From NCBI GenBank assembly GCA_019244945.1, contig JAFASD010000338.1, positions 1 to 8,056 on the forward strand: DNA of 8,056 nt, read 5' to 3'. Below the pieces are notes generated by a model. The model was not told the DNA's origin. It did not search any database and saw only the letters and a program-made list of their open reading frames with translations. Below, in pieces: positions 1 through 6,216 of this stretch. The first letter of the stretch is position 1; every line of letters starts with the position of its first letter. This DNA comes from Acidobacteriaceae bacterium. Lineage in GTDB: Bacteria > Acidobacteriota > Terriglobia > Bryobacterales > Bryobacteraceae. The position numbers and the translations under genes are program-made.

Positions 1-1491
1 GCGCGTGCGGTGGCGATCGCGGCTGGTGCTGCTGGTTCGTCCTGCGCTGTGCAGAGCGAGTGAGATGTGTGGACCGGCGTACTTCAGCGCAGGAATCAAC
101 CCAAACAAAACACTACAGAGCAACGACAGCAGCAGCGTAAAAGCGAGCGCGCGCCCATCGAGCGAGATTTCCGCCTGGCGGGGCATGTTCGCGGGCCCAA
201 TGGCTAGCAGGAGCTGCAGACCCTCGCGCGCCAGACCTACGGCGAGCGCGCCACCCATGAGTCCGAGCAGTAGGCTCTCTACCAGCAGCTCACGGACAAT
301 TCGTGCGAGGCCGGCGCCGAGAGCGGCACGCACGGCGAGTTCCTGCCGGCGCACGTCCGCCCGTACCAAAAATAAGTTTGTGACGTTCGCGCAAGCGATC
401 AGCATGACAAAGCCAATGGTCGCCATCACGACCCAAAGCACGCTGCGGACACTACCCACCACATCCTGTTTCAATGGCCGAATGGCAGGCGTGATTCTCC
501 AACGTCGGTAGAAGTGCGGATTAGTGCCTGGCCCGTTAGACCAGGAGTCCATCCAGACGGGAATTAACCGCGCAATATCGGCATCTGCCTGCTCGATGGT
601 GATTCCGGGTTTCAGCCGGCCGATGCCTTGCCAACCGAATTGCGCGAGCTTGAGAACCCCGCGATCGAAAGCCGCCGGCAATAGCAGCTCGAAATCGGAG
701 TCTACGAGGCGGAAGCCGGCAGGCATAACGCCTACAATCTGCCTATCATCTGAATCGACGCGAATGGTGCGTCCAATTACGGCACGATCGCCGCCGAAAC
801 GCCGCTGCCAATAACCATAGCTGAGCATCGCAGTCTTCGGCCCGTGGGGCATTTGATCCCTTGCGGAGAGCCAGCGGCCCAGAGCGGGGGATATATCAAG
901 CGCTTGAAGCACGCCGTCGGTTATCACAATTGTGCGGACCTGCTCGGGTTCAGCGATGCCGGTCACGTTTGCCGCGTCGGTCGCCCAAACACCCATGGCC
1001 TGGAACGAACGGTTGTGATCGCTGTATGTGAAGTACATCGAGGGCGAGAGGAGAAGGCCATCGGCAAAACTGGCAAGGCCGGCAGCGCCGGGCGCGAGCT
1101 GGCGGATGGCAACCAGCTCGCGCGAATTTGGATAGGGCAGCGGCCTCAGCAATACGCTGTTCACAACGCTAAATACAGCGACATTCGCGCCGATGCCGAT
1201 TGCGAGCGTGAGTAGCGCGACGGCGGTAAACGTTGGGGTGCGGCGAAGCATGCGCAGGCCGAACCGGACATCGCGCGTCAGAGCATCGAGCGCCGGTAGC
1301 GTGTTCAGATCATAGATGTCTTCGCGGGCGCGTGTGCGGTTACCGAATTTGCGCCGGGCCGCGGCTTGGGCCTGATCGTATGGCATGCCGCGGGCGACGT
1401 TCTCCTCCGTCTCGATATTTATGTAGGATTCGATCTCCTCCGACCGTTCCCGATCCCAGTGGGCACGTCGAAAAAAACGTGCGAGACTCAT
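1..1491 (-). CDS. ADOP-family MacB/FtsX-like permease, 3' part beyond the window
   Basis: Inner-membrane permease of the orphan MacB/FtsX type, of unknown substrate. I translated the minus strand from ATG 1491-1489 and found 497 uninterrupted codons to the window edge, so the C-terminal half is outside. Residues 1-75 are a charged helical N-terminal region ending near DLNTLPALD, typical of ADOP proteins. A first membrane helix lies at about 85-116 (LTLAIGIGANVAVFSVVNSV), followed by a periplasmic MacB_PCD-like domain at about 117-345 with IGRLKPGITIEQA. The first FtsX domain starts near 350, with VMLIACANVTNLFLVR and then QELAVRAALGAG, and has three helices to about 472. The visible part ends in the linker before the second permease half, which should start just outside. 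The start overlaps the padR stop codon as ATGA, implying translational coupling. No ATP-binding subunit is encoded nearby. Family call is firm; transport role is not known. Confidence 0.93.
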   Translation of the reverse strand, partial: MSLARFFRRAHWDRERSEEIESYINIETEENVARGMPYDQAQAAARRKFGNRTRAREDIYDLNTLPALDALTRDVRFGLRMLRRTPTFTAVALLTLAIGIGANVAVFSVVNSVLLRPLPYPNSRELVAIRQLAPGAAGLASFADGLLLSPSMYFTYSDHNRSFQAMGVWATDAANVTGIAEPEQVRTIVITDGVLQALDISPALGRWLSARDQMPHGPKTAMLSYGYWQRRFGGDRAVIGRTIRVDSDDRQIVGVMPAGFRLVDSDFELLLPAAFDRGVLKLAQFGWQGIGRLKPGITIEQADADIARLIPVWMDSWSNGPGTNPHFYRRWRITPAIRPLKQDVVGSVRSVLWVVMATIGFVMLIACANVTNLFLVRADVRRQELAVRAALGAGLARIVRELLVESLLLGLMGGALAVGLAREGLQLLLAIGPANMPRQAEISLDGRALAFTLLLSLLCSVLFGLIPALKYAGPHISLALHSAGRTSSTSRDRHRTR

Positions 1492-1862
1492 CGCGGCTCC
1501 TCCGTTGCAGGTTTCAGAATGCGGCCGATTGCGGAAACCAATTGTTCCCAGCGCGCCGTTTGCGCGATTAGCTGCTTTCGCCCGGCCTGCGTCAGGCGAT
1601 AATACTTCGCTTTCCGGTTGTTCTCCGACGTTCCCCAGAACGATGCGATCCAGCCGCGATCTTCGAGACGGTGAAGGGCAGGATAGAGAGAACCGTGCTC
1701 GACCTGAAGAACGTCTTCTGAGCGATGCTCGATCACGTGGGTGATCGTATGGCCGTGCGCTGGGCCAAGCGCGAGCGTCTGGAGCACCAGCATGTCGAGG
1801 GTTCCCTGGAGCATTTCGCTTTCGAGAGGAGATTCGCGTTTGCGCACGAATCCAGTGTACAC
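1488..1862 (-). CDS. PadR-family transcriptional regulator (copy 1)
   Basis: Small winged-helix repressor of the PadR family, expected to act as a cytoplasmic dimer on its own promoter. The 124-residue frame shows the family signature in order: MLQGTLDMLVLQTLALGPAHG (about 17-37), the recognition and wing region with GSLYPALHRLEDRGWI (about 57-72), KAKYYRLTQAGRKQL (about 84-98), and a C-terminal dimerisation helix with a conserved Trp (ARWEQL). The start is uncertain. The longest frame begins with GTG at 1862; GTG at 1847, giving MRKRES..., and ATG at 1814, giving MLQGTLD..., are also possible. None has a clear Shine-Dalgarno sequence. Its TGA shares four bases with the ATG of the downstream permease, so the two are one transcription unit. 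Close relative in type of the regulator at 4626-4955, though the sequences are clearly diverged. Confidence 0.93.
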   Translation of the reverse strand: MYTGFVRKRESPLESEMLQGTLDMLVLQTLALGPAHGHTITHVIEHRSEDVLQVEHGSLYPALHRLEDRGWIASFWGTSENNRKAKYYRLTQAGRKQLIAQTARWEQLVSAIGRILKPATEEPR

Positions 1863-1950
1863 CGGAAGATTGTCTAGTGGAGTGGAAATACTAGCGGTGA
1901 CAAAGAAGGTCCTGTCGCTAAGGCGTTGGGTCGATTATCAAGCCCACGAA
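1863..1950 (-). promoter_or_regulatory. Intergenic promoter region of the padR-1 module with an inverted repeat
   Basis: This 88-nt gap separates the end of the second permease from padR copy 1 and must hold any promoter of the downstream module. It contains an inverted repeat, CTAGT at 1874-1878 and ACTAG at 1890-1894, with an 11-nt spacer, whose centre lies about 22 nt upstream of the GTG start. TAGTAT (minus strand, 1893-1888) could serve as a -10, but I see no matching -35. Self-binding to a dyad near the promoter is usual for PadR proteins, so this is a candidate operator. The repeat is short and may be chance. No hairpin followed by a T run is visible, so read-through from the upstream module cannot be excluded. 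Confidence 0.35.
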
Positions 1951-4611
1951 TTATTGGTATCTCAAGGCGACCAGCGGATCGACGCGCAGAGCGCGACGAG
2001 CTGGGATGTAGCAGGCAGTCACTGCCACTACGAACAAAATGATAGCCACGGCGCCAAATGTCACGGGATCGCTGGGGGAGACGCCATACAGCATGCTCGC
2101 CATCAAACGCGTGAGTAGAAACGCGAAGACGATACCAACGCCCAAACCAAGCAGAGCCAGCTTCGCTCCTTGTCCCAGAATGAGGCGTAAAACGTCGGCC
2201 CGCTGCGCGCCGAGGGCCACGCGAATTCCGATTTCCTGCCTGCGCTGAGACGCGGAGTAGGAAACCACGCCGAAAATCCCGATGGCGGCAAGAATTAGGG
2301 CCAGCGCGCTGAACGATGCCAATAGGAACGTGCGAAAGCGCTCCCGTGAGATCGATTGCCCCAGTGCGTTGGGGAAAGATTCGACATCTGTCACCGGGAG
2401 GTTCTTATCAATGGAGTAAACTGCCTGGCGAATGGCGGCGGCGACGCTCGATGCGCTCAATGAACTTCTTACAACGACTTCTCCTCCGTAAAGCGGGGCT
2501 TGCGCGAACGGCACATACATGATGGGACCAGGCTTTTGACTAAGGGCCACATCCCGCACGTCGCCAACTACGCCGACGATTTCGCGCGAGACATTGGTGT
2601 CTGGCGGAAATCCAAATCTCATTTGCCTTCCGATCGGATCCTGATTGGGGAAATAACGCTGTGCCAGCGTTTCGCTGATTATGGCTACTTTGGGATGCGA
2701 CGGTGAGTCTTGTTCGGAGAAGAAACGCCCGCTCATCAGCGGGATTCTCATCACGCGGAAATACTCGGGGCTTACGGTTTGGTAATTCGCGCTAGTGGAT
2801 TTGCCGCGTGGAAGCGGAGCATTTCCAACAATGCTGAACTCGAGATTGGCTTGGCCCTGGCGATCCATCGGCAGCGGAGCGGCCAATGCGGAATTCCGCA
2901 AACCAGGCTGGGCATCCAGACGCGCGAGCAATTGGTTGGAAAATGCCCTCCATTGCTGCGGCGTCGAGTATTGAAATTGCGGAAGCGAGACCTCGGCTTC
3001 CGTAACGTTCTGCGGATCGAATCCCGGATTGACGGATGTGACCAACGCAAAGCTGCGTAGAAGCAAGCCCCCCGCAACCAGGAGCACCACGGCCAAAGAG
3101 ATTTCCGCGATTACGAGGAAGTTCCGCAAATGCTGTCCGCCACGCTTCCCAGTGCGCTCGCTGCCCTCTTTGATGTTGATTTGCAAGTTGGACGGGGTTG
3201 CTATGAGGGCGGGTGCCAGTCCAAACGCGAGTGCGGCAGCAAGAGACAATAACAGCGCGAACGCCAGCACAGATCCGCCGACATGAATCGAACTGATCTG
3301 TACGATTTCTGAAGGCAAGAAAGGCCGGAGGGTCCGGACCGCGAAGACCGCAAGAAGGATGCCGGCAAAACCGCCGAGCAGAGCAAGCAGAGCGCTCTCG
3401 GTCAGCAGTTGCCGCACAATGCGGGCGCGCGACGCACCGAGCGCGATTCGCACAGCAATTTCTCGCGCGCGCGTGGTGGCCCGTGACACAAGCAAGTTCG
3501 CGATATTGGCGCACGCGATCAAGAGCAGCAGCCCAACGGCGCTCAGCAAAACCAATAGCGCAAGTCTGACGTTCCCAATCACAGTCTCCCAATAGGGCTT
3601 AATCCGGATCGTTAACCCGGAATCCTCGTCCGGGAACTCCTTCGCAAGGCGCGCACTTAAGGTGTCCATCTCGGCTTGAGCTTTCGCCAGAGGAACGCCT
3701 GGCTTGAGCCGGCCAATGGCGCCTAGCAGACCGACCCGAGGCTGCGAGGCCAAAGGTCCGAACAGCGGGTCCTGCAGAACGGAAATCCACACGTCCTGGC
3801 GCGGCGCCCCCTCCGGATACCGAAAGCTTGCGGGGAGGATTCCTGCGACGGTAAAGGAGCGCATGTCGAGAGCGATAGATTTGCCAACAAGTCCTGAACT
3901 GGAACCGAAGCGGCTGCGCCAAAGATTTTCGCTCACGACCGCCACGGCGGCTGCGCCTGGCTTCCCATCTTCAGGCAGTAGCGTGCGGCCTGCTAGCGGC
4001 TTTGCATTTAGCAGAGGAAAGATCTCCGGTGTGACGTCCGCGGTGTTCACAATTATTGGCTCGCCTGCGCCAGTGAGCGTGAGATCGTGGAATGTATTTC
4101 CCGCAATTTCGCTAAACACGCCGTTCTGTTTTCGGTACTCAGTGAAGTCTCGGTAGGAAATGCCGGCTATTGCGTCCGGCCGTTTCACCGGGACATTGAA
4201 CATTGCAACAAGTTGATTGGAATGGCGGTAAGGGAGCGATGGCAAAAGCACCGCATCCACGATGCTGAAAATCGCGGTGTTGGCGCCGATGCCCAACCCG
4301 ATTGTCAGTATGGCGATGGCGGTGAAGCCGGGCGAGTCGAGCAGGATACGAAGGCCGTAATGTAAGTCCTGCGTGAAGTCCTGAATCCAGTTGACGCCAC
4401 GCGTATCGCGGCACTTCTCTTTCGTAGGGTCGATGGGTCCGAAATTCCGCACCGCCCTGGCCCGAGCCTCTGTCTCAGTCATACCCGCTGCGACGGCCTC
4501 TTTCGTGAGTTGCTGAATGTGAATCTCAATTTCGCGTTGAAGTTCCGCGTCGGCACGGGAGCGATGCACTAATGAACGAGCACGCCGTTGGATAATTCGA
4601 AAAATTCGCAT
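1951..4611 (-). CDS. ADOP-family MacB/FtsX-like permease, complete
   Basis: Complete 886-residue duplicated permease with no ATPase domain or ATPase gene beside it. Order along the protein: charged helical N-terminus (1-80); first helix with ILTIGLGIGANTAIFSIV (101-118); MacB_PCD-like periplasmic domain (about 125-345, with GRLKPGVPLAKA at 300-311); first FtsX domain (about 348-472, with LLLLIACANIANLLVSRA and REIAVRIALGAS); then the second half starting at LRNFLVIAEISLAVVLL (495-511), a second periplasmic domain (about 530-755), and a second FtsX domain (about 760-886) containing RQEIGIRVALGAQRADVL and ending ARRALRVDPLVALRYQ. Residue count and both halves match a full-length ADOP protein. 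The frame stays open 88 codons further upstream, but that stretch lies out of frame inside padR and is not protein-like, so ATG 4611 is chosen; it lies 14 nt after the padR stop. Substrate is unknown; relatives of MacB act in mechanotransmission or efflux, but that needs an ATPase partner not seen here. Confidence 0.95.
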   Translation of the reverse strand: MRIFRIIQRRARSLVHRSRADAELQREIEIHIQQLTKEAVAAGMTETEARARAVRNFGPIDPTKEKCRDTRGVNWIQDFTQDLHYGLRILLDSPGFTAIAILTIGLGIGANTAIFSIVDAVLLPSLPYRHSNQLVAMFNVPVKRPDAIAGISYRDFTEYRKQNGVFSEIAGNTFHDLTLTGAGEPIIVNTADVTPEIFPLLNAKPLAGRTLLPEDGKPGAAAVAVVSENLWRSRFGSSSGLVGKSIALDMRSFTVAGILPASFRYPEGAPRQDVWISVLQDPLFGPLASQPRVGLLGAIGRLKPGVPLAKAQAEMDTLSARLAKEFPDEDSGLTIRIKPYWETVIGNVRLALLVLLSAVGLLLLIACANIANLLVSRATTRAREIAVRIALGASRARIVRQLLTESALLALLGGFAGILLAVFAVRTLRPFLPSEIVQISSIHVGGSVLAFALLLSLAAALAFGLAPALIATPSNLQINIKEGSERTGKRGGQHLRNFLVIAEISLAVVLLVAGGLLLRSFALVTSVNPGFDPQNVTEAEVSLPQFQYSTPQQWRAFSNQLLARLDAQPGLRNSALAAPLPMDRQGQANLEFSIVGNAPLPRGKSTSANYQTVSPEYFRVMRIPLMSGRFFSEQDSPSHPKVAIISETLAQRYFPNQDPIGRQMRFGFPPDTNVSREIVGVVGDVRDVALSQKPGPIMYVPFAQAPLYGGEVVVRSSLSASSVAAAIRQAVYSIDKNLPVTDVESFPNALGQSISRERFRTFLLASFSALALILAAIGIFGVVSYSASQRRQEIGIRVALGAQRADVLRLILGQGAKLALLGLGVGIVFAFLLTRLMASMLYGVSPSDPVTFGAVAIILFVVAVTACYIPARRALRVDPLVALRYQ

Positions 4612-4625
4612 AATATTTGCCCGCG

Positions 4626-4955
4626 TCAGGCGTTCTGAATCAGAAGGCGCACGGCAGACGAGAGGCGGTCCCAACTTTGAAGTTCCCGTTCCAGTTGCTT
4701 GCGACCCTGCGGAGTTAGCGAGTAGATTTTCGCAGGCCGTCCCAGATCCGACTCCTCCCATTTCGCGCGGATCCAGCCTTGATTTTCGAGCCGGTGCAGT
4801 GCCGGGTAGAGAGAGCCTTGACCCACGGAGAGCTCGTCGCCTGAGAGCGTCTGTATTCGCTTCGCTATGCCCCAACCATGAAGTGGGCTGCGAGCGATGG
4901 TCCTGAGAATTAATAGGTCGAGAGTTCCCTGCAACAAATCTGACGGTTTGGGCAT
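4626..4955 (-). CDS. PadR-family transcriptional regulator (copy 2)
   Basis: A 109-residue PadR-type winged-helix repressor. It starts at ATG 4955 with MPKPSDLLQGTLDLLILRTI, the standard N-terminus for PadR proteins linked to ADOP permeases. It continues with SPLHGWGIAKRIQ, the highly conserved GQGSLYPALHRLENQGWI (about 45-62), AKIYSLTPQGRKQLERE (about 74-90) and the C-terminal helix with SWDRLSSAV. The length is normal for the short PadR subfamily that lacks the extended C-terminal domain. It is followed after 14 nt by its permease and preceded by a tandem-repeat promoter region. No Shine-Dalgarno sequence is visible before the ATG. The expected role is autorepression of the padR-permease unit; the signal that relieves it is unknown. 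Confidence 0.95.
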   Translation of the reverse strand: MPKPSDLLQGTLDLLILRTIARSPLHGWGIAKRIQTLSGDELSVGQGSLYPALHRLENQGWIRAKWEESDLGRPAKIYSLTPQGRKQLERELQSWDRLSSAVRLLIQNA

Positions 4956-4960
4956 AATTT

Positions 4961-5000
4961 TGATACCATGACTATCGACAGTATACCTCGACTATCGACA
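4961..5000 (-). promoter_or_regulatory. Tandem 20-bp repeats, putative PadR operator/promoter
   Basis: Two consecutive 20-bp units, 4961-4980 and 4981-5000, agree at 16 of 20 positions. They share ATACC near one end and the 11-mer GACTATCGACA at the other. A 20-bp period is close to two helical turns, so proteins bound at both would sit on the same DNA face. The junction sequence ACTATCGACAGT (4971-4982) is also an imperfect palindrome (10 of 12). The array ends 5 nt before the padR-2 ATG. On the minus strand TATACT (4985-4980) resembles a -10 element, though I find no good -35 for it. Position and repeat structure suggest the operator through which PadR controls its own module. The repeats are seen; the binding is inferred. 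Confidence 0.6.
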
Positions 5001-5014
5001 ACGAGCCGCGGTGT

Positions 5015-6112
5015 CTACGCCGCTTCCACTTTGAAAAGCAGATCCGCAGATCTCGTCTGCCTGGCATAGAAGCGCATAGGAGCCTGGCTCAATTTGGAAG
5101 CGTAGTCTAGTGCTTGTGAAAGCGAGCTCCGGGGCAGCATTCCGTAAAACGCGGCGACCCAGGCGGCCATCATCTTAGCGCTAATGATGTCGCGCGCTGA
5201 GATCACATGAGATACCCCGACGAGCGTTGCCGCCAGGGCAATCGAGTCACAGCTTCCAATCACGACAAGCTTTGTTTCCGACATCGCAAGGAGGGACACA
5301 AGTGCATCCGCGGGTACGATATCGGGGTGCTCCACGGTCCCGGCTCCGCTTCTCAGATCCACATTGCTCAAGTACAAATCGCCAGATCGCGGGCAGACGA
5401 ACGCGGCGATATGCACGATGTCGAATTTTTCGCGGGTCAATGCGTCATGTAACTCGCTTGACGAGAATGCGCGTTGGTGCGTTACGGTGGCAGGGAATGC
5501 GTCCAGAACTGTTTGCAGTTGGTTTTCAAATCCCAATTCGTGAAACTGCGCGCTCGAAATGCAGAGAGCCTTGGGGTTCCGAATTGTTTGAACAGCGTCC
5601 GGCGACACCGGCCCCGAGCACGATGCGTTTCGTTCCTTCCGATATTCCGATTCAAACGCGGCAACTTCCGAGGCGAACTGCGCGAAGTCGATTTCCGGCA
5701 CGTCTGATCCTAAAGCATTCGCGATCGTCCGGTACAAACTGATGAGACCTTTTTTTTCGGAAGCCACGATTCCCTCGTACTCACTCAAAGGAACCGGCAG
5801 TTGAGCGGATATCAACCCGCTACGACATAACGGCACGAGCGGAATGCCGCGAAGGTGCGCAGCTCCCGCTTCGAAGTTGATCCATGGGCGACCGACCGCT
5901 TCACTGCTGCAAAGTATCAGGTGCAGGTCGGCGGTGTTCAGAGCCGTTGTCACTTCGCCTAGCCATTTCGATCCTGCCGGAATACTGAGCCGGTCCGAAG
6001 ACTCGAACACATCAAGCAGCCCTATGAAATCTTTTGTGAGATGTTTCTTAGTCGTGTCCGCAAGCTTTGACTCAACGGTGACGTGGCTCAGGAATACGCG
6101 GAACTTCTGCAT
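5015..6112 (-). CDS. TIR domain protein with C-terminal CHAT-like (caspase-like) region
   Basis: A 365-residue soluble protein from ATG 6112. Residues 3-100 form a TIR domain: strand FRVFLSH (4-10), an acidic loop with DVFESSDRLSIPAG, LHLILCSSEAV (63-73), and W77-I-N-F-E81-AGAA, the WxxxE arrangement that carries the catalytic glutamate in NAD-cleaving TIR enzymes. A helical linker follows (about 142-162). Residues about 181-362 resemble a CHAT protease domain: DIVHIAA (231-237) where the histidine motif belongs, then SGDLYLS, and LVVIGSCDS (282-290) where the cysteine motif belongs. C288 is present, but the expected catalytic His position is F238, so protease activity is doubtful. A longer frame from TTG 6154 adds 14 residues outside the TIR fold; ATG 6112 is preferred because the fold begins there and a -10 box lies just upstream. 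The gene stands alone. TIR identity is firm; the CHAT-like call rests on motif pattern only. Confidence 0.85.
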   Translation of the reverse strand: MQKFRVFLSHVTVESKLADTTKKHLTKDFIGLLDVFESSDRLSIPAGSKWLGEVTTALNTADLHLILCSSEAVGRPWINFEAGAAHLRGIPLVPLCRSGLISAQLPVPLSEYEGIVASEKKGLISLYRTIANALGSDVPEIDFAQFASEVAAFESEYRKERNASCSGPVSPDAVQTIRNPKALCISSAQFHELGFENQLQTVLDAFPATVTHQRAFSSSELHDALTREKFDIVHIAAFVCPRSGDLYLSNVDLRSGAGTVEHPDIVPADALVSLLAMSETKLVVIGSCDSIALAATLVGVSHVISARDIISAKMMAAWVAAFYGMLPRSSLSQALDYASKLSQAPMRFYARQTRSADLLFKVEAA

Positions 6113-6118
6113 GTGCGA

Positions 6119-6124
6119 ATTATA
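6119..6124 (-). promoter_or_regulatory. Consensus -10 element for the TIR gene (leaderless start)
   Basis: TATAAT, an exact sigma-70 -10 hexamer on the minus strand, lies 6 nt upstream of the ATG at 6112. Transcription normally starts about 7 nt after this box, which would put the first transcribed base at the A of the ATG and give a leaderless mRNA. No Shine-Dalgarno sequence is present, consistent with this. A good -35 is not visible at 16-18 nt (GATTCT or AGATTC at best). If correct, it rules out the upstream TTG 6154 as the start. Confidence 0.5.
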
Positions 6125-6200
6125 GACATTAGTAAGTGCGAGAATCTGTCCCAATTCAATAAGGCCGCGCAGGCACGCTAGCCGGCATAAGCCGATATTC

Positions 6201-6206
6201 TATATT
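6201..6206 (+). promoter_or_regulatory. Possible -10 element for pgsA
   Basis: TATATT on the plus strand lies 10 nt before the TTG start of pgsA and would give a leader of only a few bases. No recognisable -35 is found at the right distance (CTAGCC), so this is a weak call. The whole divergent gap 6113-6216 is only 104 nt and must hold the promoters of both the TIR gene and pgsA. Confidence 0.3.
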
Positions 6207-6216
6207 TGGTTTAGTA

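Noticed and set aside
524..814. Plus-strand open frames antisense to the first permease (also 844-1215, 5-511)
   Set aside because: They mirror a continuous, family-matching minus-strand frame; their translations are Arg/Ser/Ala-rich without motifs.
1471..1477. A7 run in the 5' part of the first permease gene as a possible frameshift site
   Set aside because: The reading frame is intact on both sides and encodes the normal N-terminus, and the run is shorter than typical slippery tracts.
3704..4156. Long plus-strand open frame of 150 codons inside the second permease
   Set aside because: It is antisense to the conserved first periplasmic domain, shows no recognisable motif, and has no promoter or ribosome-binding site.
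4612..4875. An 88-codon upstream extension of the second permease
   Set aside because: It lies entirely inside padR-2 in another frame, is rich in Gly, Ser, Arg and Ala without family similarity, and the usual ADOP N-terminus begins at the ATG at 4611.
6113..6154. TTG start that would lengthen the TIR protein by 14 residues
   Set aside because: The extra residues precede the first TIR strand, and the TATAAT box lies within them, so transcription would begin after that TTG.
6182..6193. Small hairpin CGGC-ATAA-GCCG upstream of pgsA
   Set aside because: A 4-bp stem with no T run or conserved context is too weak to call as a terminator or regulator.
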